Shown: positions 48,803 to 56,590 of the stretch, one piece after another | Layout: the number at the start of each line of letters is the position of its first letter | Numbering within the stretch: the first letter of the stretch is position 1 | Assembly (NCBI GenBank): GCA_036266995.1 | Contig: DATAWX010000106.1 | Coordinates: 23,268-87,267, forward strand | Direction: 5' to 3' | Source of the DNA: GCA-003244245 sp036266995 | GTDB taxonomy: Bacteria > Actinomycetota > Actinomycetes > Mycobacteriales > Pseudonocardiaceae | DNA: 64,000 bases | Program-made: the position numbers and the translations under genes | Notes under the pieces: model-generated | Database searches by the model: none | What the model saw: the letters and a program-made list of their open reading frames with translations, nothing else | What the model was told of the DNA's origin: nothing

Positions 48803-49531
48803 ATGACCGGTACCCTCACTCGCACCGCCAGGATCGGCCCCGTCGGCGCCGACCCGTATCCGTGGCCCTACGACGGCAGGGTAGCCGCGGACCGCGCCGC
48901 GCTGCTGTGCATCGACTGGCAGGTCGATTTCTGCGGTCCCGGTGGCTACGTCGACCGGATGGGCTACGACATCGGTCTCACCCGCGCCGGGCTGCCCGCG
49001 GCGGCGCGGATGCTGGCGCACGCCAGGGCGATCGGCATGCTGGTGATCCACACCAGGGAGGGTCACCGCCCCGACCTGTCCGACCTGCCCGCCAACAAGC
49101 GGTGGCGCTCGGCGCGGATCGGTGCCGAGATCGGCGGTCCTGGGCCGATGGGCCGGATCCTGATCTGCGGCGAGCCGGGCTGGGAGATCGTGGATGAGGT
49201 GGCGCCGCTGCCGGGCGAGGTCCTGATCGACAAACCCGGGAAGGGCGCGTTCTACGCCACTGCGCTGGACCTGGTGCTGCGCACCAGGGGCATCACGCAT
49301 CTGGTGCTGACCGGGATCACCACCGACGTCTGCGTGCACACCACCATGCGCGAGGCCAACGACCGGGGCTACGAGTGCCTGATCCTGTCCGACTGCACCG
49401 GCGCGACCGAGCTGGGCAACCACACCGCGGCGCTGCGAATGGTGACCATGCAGGGCGGGGTCTTCGGTTGCGTCGCCACCTCCGAAGCGGTACTGGCCGC
49501 CACCACCATGGGAGATCATCATGCCCGCTGA
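48803..49531 (+). CDS. biuH: Biuret amidohydrolase (isochorismatase-fold cysteine hydrolase)
   Basis: This enzyme converts biuret to allophanate and ammonia. The 242-residue protein matches the remembered Rhizobium BiuH sequence closely through its whole length: DPYPWPY, IDWQVDFCGPGGYVDRMGYD, HTREGHRPDLSDLPANKRWR, DKPGKGAFYAT, GITTDVCVHTTMREANDRGY and MQGGVFG. The triad maps to Asp38, Lys144 and Cys177, each two positions after the published Asp36, Lys142 and Cys175. The ATG has AGGAGG upstream. The last 11 bases overlap the next gene. It sits directly after the allophanate hydrolase, which would use its product. Confidence 0.88.
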   Translation: MTGTLTRTARIGPVGADPYPWPYDGRVAADRAALLCIDWQVDFCGPGGYVDRMGYDIGLTRAGLPAAARMLAHARAIGMLVIHTREGHRPDLSDLPANKRWRSARIGAEIGGPGPMGRILICGEPGWEIVDEVAPLPGEVLIDKPGKGAFYATALDLVLRTRGITHLVLTGITTDVCVHTTMREANDRGYECLILSDCTGATELGNHTAALRMVTMQGGVFGCVATSEAVLAATTMGDHHAR

Positions 49532-50243
49532 GCTGCTCCGGGTAGTCGCCGATCCCGGACCCTTTCGTTGTGAGCTCGCACGCACCGCGCTGGTGGTCAT
49601 CGACATGCAACGCGATTTCGTCGAGCCCGGGGGTTTCGGTGCGTCATTAGGTAATGACGTCAGCCTGCTGCGAGCAGTGATCCCTCCGCTACAGAAGGTC
49701 CTGGCAGTCACCCGCGCCGCCGGGATGACCGTCCTGCACACCCGCGAGGGTCACCGACCCGATCTGACCGACTGCCCACCGGCCAAGCTCAACCGCGGTG
49801 ACCCGACACTGCGAATCGGCGACGTCGGACCCAAGGGCCGGATCCTGATCCGCGGCGAGTACGGCCACGACATCGTCGACGAACTGTCGCCGTTGCCCGG
49901 AGAGATCGTGATCGACAAGCCGGGCAAAGGCTCGTTCTACGCCACCGGCCTGCACGAACTGCTGGGACAGGCCGGTATCACCAGCCTGGTCGTCACCGGC
50001 GTCACCACCGAAGTGTGCGTGCACACCACGGTCCGGGAAGCCAACGACCGCGGCTACGAGTGCCTGGTGCTCGCCGACTGCGTCGGCTCCTACTTCCCGG
50101 AATTCCAGCAGGCCGGGCTGGCGATGATCGTCGCCCAGGGCGGCATCCTCGGTTGGGTCGCCCAGTCGGCGGCCTACCTCGACGCACTGAGTGCCACCAG
50201 CCAGGCCGCGGTCGGTGCGGTCAACGGCCGTGAACGGAGTTGA
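49521..50243 (+). CDS. Second BiuH-like isochorismatase-fold hydrolase
   Basis: This 240-residue paralogue of the preceding gene has the triad Asp28 (VVIDMQRDF), Lys133 (IDKPGKGSFYAT) and Cys166 (VTTEVCVHTTVREANDRGYE). It differs from BiuH in the substrate region: the PANKRWR segment is CPPAKLNRGDPTLRIG, and the C-terminal loop reads GSYFPEFQQAGL instead of GATELGNHTAAL. A different ureide is therefore likely, such as triuret (TrtA-type reaction), carboxybiuret or ureidoacrylate. Within this operon triuret or a related compound is most attractive, but this is inference. It overlaps biuH by 11 bases. Confidence 0.8.
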   Translation: MPAELLRVVADPGPFRCELARTALVVIDMQRDFVEPGGFGASLGNDVSLLRAVIPPLQKVLAVTRAAGMTVLHTREGHRPDLTDCPPAKLNRGDPTLRIGDVGPKGRILIRGEYGHDIVDELSPLPGEIVIDKPGKGSFYATGLHELLGQAGITSLVVTGVTTEVCVHTTVREANDRGYECLVLADCVGSYFPEFQQAGLAMIVAQGGILGWVAQSAAYLDALSATSQAAVGAVNGRERS

Positions 50244-50249
50244 TCGGAC

Positions 50250-51875
50250 ATGACTACACGGGTGAAGAACAACGCGACGTCCGCTGTGCGGCTGCCGTGG
50301 TGGGTCAGCGGTGACCTCAACGCCGCATTCGGCCTCGGGTTCAACGTGTTGGTCAACGTACTGGTGCTGGCCTCGCTGTGCGTCGGCGTCGTGCAGATCC
50401 CCAAGGGCGACGTGTTCGGGATCATCCTGCCCGCGCTGGGGATCCAGTTACTGATCGGCAACGGGTACTACGCCTTCCTGGCGCGCCGGCTAGCCCGGCG
50501 GGAGAACCGCGACGACGTGTGCGCGATGCCCTACGGCCCGAGCGTGCCGCACATGTTCATCGTCACTTTCGTGATCATGCTACCGATCTTCCTCGCCACG
50601 AAGAACCCGATCCGGGCCTGGGAGGCCGGGCTGGCGTGGTCGTTCATCATCGGGCTGATCATCTTGATCGGCGCGTTCGTGGGACCCTACATCCGCCGGT
50701 TCACCCCACGGGCGGCGCTGCTCGGGACGCTGGCCGGTATCTCGATCGCCTTCATCTCGATGCGCCCAGCCGCGCAGATGTGGCAGGCACTGTGGATCGC
50801 CCTGCCGGTGTTCGCGATCATCGTGATCGGCTTCTTCACCGGCCGCAAGCTGCCCGGCAACATCCCGATCGGCCTGGCCGCACTGCTCGTCGGCACCGCG
50901 ATCGGCTGGATCGGCGGCTACATGTCCGCACCAGACGTGGTTACCGCGGTCAAGGACGTCGCGATCGGATTGCCGACCCTCAACATCTCGCTGCTGATCA
51001 GCGGCCTGTCGGCGGTAGCGCCGCTGCTGGCCACCGCGATCCCGCTGGGCATCTACAACTTCTGCGAAGGCATGACCAACGTGGAGAGCGCTGCGGTCGC
51101 CGGGGACAGCTACAACCTGCGCAGCGTGCTGCTCGCCGACGGTACCGGCGCGGTGGTCGGCGCCGCGCTGGGCAGCCCGTTCCCGCCGGCCGTCTACATC
51201 GGACACCCCGGCTGGAAGGAAGCCGGTGGCCGCACCACGTACTCGCTGGCGTCCGGCGTCGTGATCGCTCTGATGTGCTTCCTGGGGCTGTTCGGTCTGC
51301 TCAGCGCCCTGATCCCGCTGCCGGCCATCGTCCCGATCCTGCTCTACATCGGGCTGCTGATCGGCGCCCAGGCATTCACCTCGGTACCCAAGGCACACGC
51401 GGTGGCCGTCGTCGTGGCGGTGATCCCGAACGTCGCGTCCTGGGCGACCGGGCAGATCGACAACGTGCTGAGCGCGGCAGGTACCAGCGCGACGAAGGTC
51501 GGTAACGACGCGCTGGCCAAGGCCGGGGTCGTCTACGACGGCCTGAAAAGCCTCGGCGGTGGGGCGATCCTGGCCGGCATGGTGCTCGGCGCGATCGTAG
51601 CGTTCATGATCGACAAACGTTACTACTGGGCGGCTGGCTACTGCGTAGCCGGCGCGGCGCTGTCGTTCATCGGTCTGATCCACGGCGAGCAGGTCGGCTG
51701 GGCAGCCAGCCCAGGCATCGCACTGGGTTACCTGCTGGCGGCGGTGGTCTGCATGGCGTTCTCCCTCAGCAGCACGCCGGCACCCGCGCCGATGCCGGAC
51801 GAGTCGGTGCCGGCAGCCGTTGAGATCCCCAAGCAAGCCACGCCTCCGCAGGTCGCCGCCGAGCCAACGCGGTGA
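50250..51875 (+). CDS. Multi-pass permease, NCS2/xanthine-uracil-like
   Basis: This 541-residue protein has about 12-14 hydrophobic segments. Motifs include NAAFGLGFNVLVNVLVL near the start, CAMPYGPSVPHMFIVTFVIM, NFCEGMTNVESAAVAGDSYN and LGSPFPPAVYIGHPGWKEAG. The pattern resembles NCS2-type nucleobase permeases, including the GDSYN-type region in the middle. The C-terminal tail is cytoplasmic and Pro/Ala-rich. In the operon it probably imports the ureide substrate. The stop overlaps the next start (GTGA). Confidence 0.8.
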   Translation: MTTRVKNNATSAVRLPWWVSGDLNAAFGLGFNVLVNVLVLASLCVGVVQIPKGDVFGIILPALGIQLLIGNGYYAFLARRLARRENRDDVCAMPYGPSVPHMFIVTFVIMLPIFLATKNPIRAWEAGLAWSFIIGLIILIGAFVGPYIRRFTPRAALLGTLAGISIAFISMRPAAQMWQALWIALPVFAIIVIGFFTGRKLPGNIPIGLAALLVGTAIGWIGGYMSAPDVVTAVKDVAIGLPTLNISLLISGLSAVAPLLATAIPLGIYNFCEGMTNVESAAVAGDSYNLRSVLLADGTGAVVGAALGSPFPPAVYIGHPGWKEAGGRTTYSLASGVVIALMCFLGLFGLLSALIPLPAIVPILLYIGLLIGAQAFTSVPKAHAVAVVVAVIPNVASWATGQIDNVLSAAGTSATKVGNDALAKAGVVYDGLKSLGGGAILAGMVLGAIVAFMIDKRYYWAAGYCVAGAALSFIGLIHGEQVGWAASPGIALGYLLAAVVCMAFSLSSTPAPAPMPDESVPAAVEIPKQATPPQVAAEPTR

Positions 51876-52303
51876 CCCCAATACCTGCGGTGGCGACCTC
51901 GGTACCGGAGTGCATCGACCAGGTAGCGGTCAACCGGCCGGCGATCGTGGCAGATGTCCGTGCCGCGTTCGAACGGTACGAGGCCGCGCTGGTGGCCGGC
52001 GACGTCGCGACACTCAACGAGCTGTTCTGGGACAGTCCCTCGAGCCTCCGCTTCGGGGTCACCGACCGCCAGCGAGGTGCCACCGAGATCCACAACTGGC
52101 GGCGACGACACAGCGGCGTGCCTGCCGGACGACGGTTGCGCGACACCGACGTGCTTACCGTGGACCGCCATACAGCAGTCGTGACTACCCTCTTCGACTA
52201 CCCGCACCGGCCGAACGAGGGTCGTCAGACACAGGTCTGGGTTCGCTTCCCCGAAGGCTGGCGGATCGTCTCAGCACACTTATCAGAGGTGCCCGCCTCC
52301 TAG
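51872..52303 (+). CDS. AtzH/HpxZ-like DUF3225 protein (SnoaL superfamily)
   Basis: This 143-residue protein starts at a GTG coupled to the permease stop. The NTF2/SnoaL-like fold is indicated by AAFERYEAALVAGDVATLNE, LFWDSPSSLRFGVTDRQRGA and the terminal VWVRFPEGWRIVSAHLSEV. AtzH of Pseudomonas sp. ADP converts 1,3-dicarboxyurea to allophanate and needs Tyr22 and Arg46. Here the counterparts are Tyr36 and Arg60, with the same 24-residue spacing. AtzH homologues usually accompany AtzG-AtzE, which are absent from this operon. It likely supplies allophanate to the amidase (inference). Confidence 0.78.
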   Translation: MTPIPAVATSVPECIDQVAVNRPAIVADVRAAFERYEAALVAGDVATLNELFWDSPSSLRFGVTDRQRGATEIHNWRRRHSGVPAGRRLRDTDVLTVDRHTAVVTTLFDYPHRPNEGRQTQVWVRFPEGWRIVSAHLSEVPAS

Positions 52304-52390
52304 TGTGCTCTAGCCATGCGCCTGCATGATCACCTGTGACGTGGGTGGAGATGACCCGCGATGTCGCCCTTGGAACTTTGACCTTAGATT

Positions 52391-52429
52391 TGGAAGAATG
52401 AACCGCGCTGACCGCGGCCCATTCTTCCA
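52391..52429. terminator. Bidirectional terminator after the ureide operon
   Basis: TGGAAGAATG (52391-52400) and CATTCTTCCA (52420-52429) form a perfect 10-bp stem with an inner 5-bp GC repeat (CCGCG / CGCGG). It lies about 90 bases after the AtzH-like stop and 42 bases before the stop of the convergent gene at 52471. The AT-rich outer stem provides T-rich flanks in both directions. Confidence 0.75.
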
Positions 52430-52470
52430 GAATTCCGATCATGGTAGGTGCAGCATCGGTGGATCAAAGA

Positions 52471-53046
52471 TCATCGGTCTGCGCTGACGGGGCGGCCGAG
52501 GAAGCCGACGAGCCGATCAATGGCGGGTGCGTCGTCGGCGACGGTCTGGGCAGGGCCGAACCGGCCAGTGCGCGGCATCGCGGCGAGCTGGATTCGGGCG
52601 AAGGTCAATGCCTGCTCGGGCAGGTCCTCAGGCAGCTCAGCGGGTTGGCCGGTGGCCTGGGCGAGATCCCAGCCGTGGGCCAGGAGATCGACGAGGCGTA
52701 TCTGCAGCCGCTCAGCGCCGGAGGCAGTTCCGAGGGGGCCGTGGAATGTCCGCTGGAGGACTCCGGGCTGCTCGAACGCGGCCTGCAGCGCGATCCCGGA
52801 GTCGCGGTACGCGCCGGCAGGGTCGTCGCCAAGGTGGTCGGCACCGCGGTCGGGCGGGGCCTGGTCGGTCAGGAGGGCGACGAAAACCAGGTTCCCGCCG
52901 ACCAGATGGTTGACCAGGTCGTGCACGGTCCAGTCGGTGCACGGGGTGGGCGCCGACCACTGATCGTCTCGGATCCCGGAGACCAGGTGACCGACGGCGC
53001 TGCGCGCACGGGTGAGATGCTCGGCAGGCGGGGCTGTCGACGTCAT
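52471..53046 (-). CDS. DinB-like/maleylpyruvate isomerase-type metal-binding protein (TIGR03086 type)
   Basis: This 191-residue protein starts at an ATG behind GGGAGG. It has the helical-bundle features of the actinobacterial mycothiol-dependent maleylpyruvate isomerase N-terminal family: WSAPTPCTDWTVHDLVNHLV near residue 30 and LVDLLAHGWDLAQATGQ near residue 120. The His residues in HDLVNHL and HGWDLA are the probable metal ligands. Function is unknown; many such proteins are thiol-dependent transferases. Confidence 0.75.
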   Translation of the reverse strand: MTSTAPPAEHLTRARSAVGHLVSGIRDDQWSAPTPCTDWTVHDLVNHLVGGNLVFVALLTDQAPPDRGADHLGDDPAGAYRDSGIALQAAFEQPGVLQRTFHGPLGTASGAERLQIRLVDLLAHGWDLAQATGQPAELPEDLPEQALTFARIQLAAMPRTGRFGPAQTVADDAPAIDRLVGFLGRPVSADR

Positions 53047-53121
53047 CAAGGTCCTCCCTGCGGCGACGTGCGGTCCTGGCGGCTGGTCGTCAACCGTGGT
53101 GCGGTCGGCAAGAATCGTCGC

Positions 53122-53682
53122 ATGGGATCACTCTTGCTGGTCACCGGACCGCCCGGGGCTGGAAAGTCAACGGTGGCGCGCATCCTGGCCGACCGCGTCG
53201 AGCCGAGCGCCCTCGTCGAGGGCGACGCGTTCTTCGGCTTCCTCGCTCGCGGTGCGATCCCACCTTGGCTTCCTGAGTCGAACGACCAGAACGACACTGT
53301 CACCCAGGCGGCCGCGTCCGCCGCGGGCCGCTATGCATCCGGGGAATACACGACGATCTACGACGGCGTAGTCGGTCCGTGGTTCCTGCCCACGTCCGCC
53401 ACCGCAACTGGACTCGCTCGCCTCGATTATCTCGTTCTCCTACCGTCGCTCGAGCGATGCGTCAAACGCGTAGGGACACGGCAGGGCCACGGGTTCACCG
53501 ACGAAGAGGCGACTCGCAAGATGCACGGCGAGTTCGCCCGGGCTGCTGTCGACCGCCGGCACCTGCTCCTCGATCCCCCTGACGAACCCGAGGACGTCGC
53601 AGACCTCGTCGCTGCGGCGCTCGCAAGCGGGGCGCTGGCGTGCTACCGCCCGCCGTCGCAGAGCAGTGGGCCTGTCCCGTAG
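53122..53682 (+). CDS. Small P-loop kinase-like ATPase
   Basis: This 186-residue protein has Walker A GPPGAGKSTVARIL at residues 9-22. A VEGDAFFGF segment like the acceptor-binding aspartate of gluconate- or chloramphenicol-kinase-like proteins follows, then YDGVVGPWFLP and LVLLPSLERCVKRVGTRQGH. A P-loop kinase acting on a small molecule is likely; the substrate is unknown. It overlaps no neighbour and is divergent from the DinB-type gene. Confidence 0.7.
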   Translation: MGSLLLVTGPPGAGKSTVARILADRVEPSALVEGDAFFGFLARGAIPPWLPESNDQNDTVTQAAASAAGRYASGEYTTIYDGVVGPWFLPTSATATGLARLDYLVLLPSLERCVKRVGTRQGHGFTDEEATRKMHGEFARAAVDRRHLLLDPPDEPEDVADLVAAALASGALACYRPPSQSSGPVP

Positions 53683-53701
53683 ACGATCGGGGGCTGGCAG
53701 C

Positions 53702-55669
53702 ATGGCCGGCATGGACCCCGCGCTGGAGGACCTTGCCACAGCCCATGGCGTCGCGACGTGGTACCGGGATGCCCGGCGGCGGCGGGTTGACGTCGAGTCC
53801 ACGGTGGTGCGCCGGGTACTCGGGCTACTCGGCGTCAGCGCAGAGACCCCGGCGCAGGTCCGCGAGGCACTAGCACGGGCCCAGGAGGCTCGACTGCCCG
53901 GCGTTGTGGTGCTGCGCCAGGGACAGCGCCGGGACATCCCCGCTCCCGGCGTACTCACCGATGAACACGGCGCCGACGTGCCGGTTCGGGGCGCGCTACC
54001 GGCTGATCTTGCGCCCGGCTGGTACTCGCTGACCAGCGGCGAGCAGCACACCACCGTGCTGGTGGCGCCACCGACGTTGCCCGAGCCACCGCGCACCTGG
54101 GGCTGGATGCTGCAGCTCTACGCGCTGCGCTCGGCCGGGTCGTGGGGCATCGGGGACCTTGCCGACCTGCGCGAGTTCATCAACTGGACGGCCACCGCGC
54201 ACGGCAGCGGCGCCGTGCTGGTCAATCCGCTGCACGCGGTAACCCCCACCGTTCCCGTGCAACCCTCGCCGTACAGCCCGTCGAGCCGCCGCTTCGTCAA
54301 CCCGCTGTACCTGCGGATCTCCGACATCGGCGGCTACCGCCACGGGGATCCGACATTACGGGCCGAGGTCGACGCCCAGTGGATCGAGTCGAGGCGCGTC
54401 GACTCGGGTGACGAACGGATCGACCACGACGCCGTCTGGGAGGCCAAGCGGGCCGCGTTGGAGTTGCTGTGGCGAGCGGATGGCGCCCCGCGTCCGGTGA
54501 TGTCCGACGGGTTGCGGGACTTCGCGACGTTCTGCGCGCTCGCTGAGCGCCACGGCCCGCGCTGGTCAAGCTGGCCCCGCGAACTGCGGCACCCGGCGAC
54601 GGCGAGCGCGGACCCGCAGCGGGTGGGGTTTCACGCGTGGGTGCAGCAGCAGTGCGACGAGCAGTTGGCCGCCGTCAAGGACGCCGCCCGCGGGATGGCC
54701 ATCGGCGTGGTGCACGACCTCGCCGTCGGCGTGGACCCCGAGGGAGCCGACGCCTGGGCACTGCAGGACGTGCTCGCCATCGGGACGACCGTCGGCGCCC
54801 CACCGGACACGTTCAACCAGCAGGGGCAGGACTGGGGACTGCCGCCGTGGCGCCCGGACCGGCTGGCAGCCACCGGGTACACCGCATACCGGGACATGCT
54901 GCGTGCCGTGCTGGCGCACGCCGATGGGCTGCGCATCGACCATGTCGCCGGCCTGTGGCGGCTGTGGTGGGTACCGCCAGGGGCCTCCCCGGGCGAGGGC
55001 ACTTATGTGAACTACGACGCTGAGGCGATGCTCGCGGCGCTCGCGCTGGAGGCACACCGGGCCGGCGCGGTGGTCATCGGCGAGGACCTGGGCACGGTGG
55101 AGCCGGAGGTCACCGAGACGCTGGCCGAGCAGCGGATGCTGGGCTGCGCGGTGCTGTGGTTCGCCCGCGATGAGCAGGCTCCCGGGACGCCGCTGCTCAC
55201 CCCGCAGCGGTGGCCGAAATGCGCCGCGGCCAGCATCTCCACCCACGACCTGCCCACGGCCGTCGGCTTTCTGCGCGGTGAGCACGTGCGGGCCCGCGCC
55301 GCACTGGGGCTGCTCAACGACGAAGCCGCGGAGTGGGACCAGGCACGGGTCGACCGCGCGGAGCTCGTAGATCTGCTGCGCTCCGAGGGCCTGCTTAACC
55401 CAGACGGGGAGAACGAAGAAGACGAGATCGTGGTGGCGATGCACGCGTTGCTGGGCCACACGCCCTGCCGGCTGCTGCTGGTCTCCCCCTACGACGTGGT
55501 GGGCGAGCCACGCCAACCCAACCTGCCCGGCACCGTTGACCAGTACCCGAACTGGCGGCTGCCACTGCCGGTGGCCCTGGAGCAGCTACAGCGTGATCCC
55601 CGGGTTGAGCGCGTGGTGGCGGCCCTGCGTTCGGCGGTCAGCGTTACCGGCTCGAGCGTGGAACCATAA
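53702..55669 (+). CDS. malQ: 4-alpha-glucanotransferase (amylomaltase)
   Basis: This GH77 enzyme transfers maltooligosaccharide segments in glycogen/maltodextrin metabolism. It has 655 residues from the ATG at 53702 (GGGGGC upstream; a second ATG is three codons in). Catalytic motifs are in order: DGLRIDHVAGLWRLWW (nucleophile Asp), VIGEDLGTVEPEV (acid/base Glu) and STHDLPTAVGF (His-Asp). An N-terminal extension of about 140 residues precedes the GH77 barrel, as in mycobacterial MalQ. The start is 20 bases after the kinase-like gene. Confidence 0.93.
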   Translation: MAGMDPALEDLATAHGVATWYRDARRRRVDVESTVVRRVLGLLGVSAETPAQVREALARAQEARLPGVVVLRQGQRRDIPAPGVLTDEHGADVPVRGALPADLAPGWYSLTSGEQHTTVLVAPPTLPEPPRTWGWMLQLYALRSAGSWGIGDLADLREFINWTATAHGSGAVLVNPLHAVTPTVPVQPSPYSPSSRRFVNPLYLRISDIGGYRHGDPTLRAEVDAQWIESRRVDSGDERIDHDAVWEAKRAALELLWRADGAPRPVMSDGLRDFATFCALAERHGPRWSSWPRELRHPATASADPQRVGFHAWVQQQCDEQLAAVKDAARGMAIGVVHDLAVGVDPEGADAWALQDVLAIGTTVGAPPDTFNQQGQDWGLPPWRPDRLAATGYTAYRDMLRAVLAHADGLRIDHVAGLWRLWWVPPGASPGEGTYVNYDAEAMLAALALEAHRAGAVVIGEDLGTVEPEVTETLAEQRMLGCAVLWFARDEQAPGTPLLTPQRWPKCAAASISTHDLPTAVGFLRGEHVRARAALGLLNDEAAEWDQARVDRAELVDLLRSEGLLNPDGENEEDEIVVAMHALLGHTPCRLLLVSPYDVVGEPRQPNLPGTVDQYPNWRLPLPVALEQLQRDPRVERVVAALRSAVSVTGSSVEP

Positions 55670-55703
55670 GTAGCAGCTGTCGTGTGGTTGGCCAGGAGGT
55701 GTC

Positions 55704-55898
55704 ATGGACGACGAGTCACTCGACGAGTTGCGGCAAACGCCGACGGGCTGGGCTGTCGAGCAGGAGATGGAGGTAGCGGCAGAGGTCTACGGTCCCGAGC
55801 CCAAAGGACTTCACACCCCTCATTCGGAGTTCAACGACGAGGAGCTCCTCGAACGGTACCGGGCCCTGTCGGGGTTCGACCTGACCTGGGAGACGTAG
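55704..55898 (+). CDS. Small acidic protein of unknown function
   Basis: This 64-residue acidic protein has a strong ribosome site (AGGAGGTGTC before ATG). It is rich in Glu/Asp, with FNDEELLERYRALSGFDLTW near the end. No domain is recognised. It follows malQ by 34 bases on the same strand and its stop abuts the stop of the convergent GTPase gene. Confidence 0.6.
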   Translation: MDDESLDELRQTPTGWAVEQEMEVAAEVYGPEPKGLHTPHSEFNDEELLERYRALSGFDLTWET

Positions 55899-56501
55899 TC
55901 AGGCCGGGACCTCGGGTGGGGGGCTGTGATCCGAACCACCGACGTTCATGGCGTATGACACCAATTCCTGCAGCGTCTGCGCGGCGGACTCCGGATTGCG
56001 GGCATCACAGGTGGTCAGCGGCACATCCGGGCGCAGCGCGAGCGCTTCGCGATACTCGTCGAGCTCGTGGCGGAGCTCACCGTCGAACAGGTTGACGGCC
56101 ACGATGAACGGGACGTCAGAGCGCTCGAAGTAGGTGATCGTCGCGAAGGCGTCCGCGACCCGCCGAGGGTCCACCAGCACCACCGCACCGAGCGCCCCGG
56201 CAAATGCCGCCTGCGACGGCTCCGGCGTGCCCAACAGGTACAGCACGAGATCGCGGTGCAGGGTGATCCGACCGACGTCCGTGGTCGACTCGACGGTCAC
56301 CGGATCGGTGTCCGAGACCGAGCCTACGAAGGTGGTCTTGCCTACCCCGCGACCGCCCGTAACGACGATCTTCGCGGGTGGCCGGTCAGCATTCTCGGCC
56401 TGGGTTCGCCGCCCGGAACCGGATCTCGCAGGGGTATCGACGCGGCCGTGTGACTCCTCGAAGAGGTTTCGAAGCTCATCGAAGATAGGCGTGCCGTCCA
56501 C
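55899..56501 (-). CDS. Reduced CvnD-like small GTPase
   Basis: This 200-residue protein is related to conservon GTPases. Walker A is GGRGVGKTTFVGSVS and the NLFDGE/TTCDARN region is retained. Compared with the paralogue at 57894, the switch I stretch (TTTTVAMDFG) is shortened to TTDVGRITL. The switch II stretch (GTPGQPRFWFLWDDL) is replaced by GTPEPSQAAFAG. GTP hydrolysis may be impaired. The GTG at 56501 has GGGGGG upstream; a TTG five codons earlier is also possible. It ends the conservon region and has its own 60-residue Ser/Arg-rich lead. Confidence 0.75.
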   Translation of the reverse strand: MDGTPIFDELRNLFEESHGRVDTPARSGSGRRTQAENADRPPAKIVVTGGRGVGKTTFVGSVSDTDPVTVESTTDVGRITLHRDLVLYLLGTPEPSQAAFAGALGAVVLVDPRRVADAFATITYFERSDVPFIVAVNLFDGELRHELDEYREALALRPDVPLTTCDARNPESAAQTLQELVSYAMNVGGSDHSPPPEVPA

Positions 56502-56590
56502 ACCGCGACCCCCCAATCACCCCCGACTATCTTGATCGGCCCGCTCGCTAGTGGCCGGCCGCCGCGCTGACGTCTGTTTGACTGGTGGGC

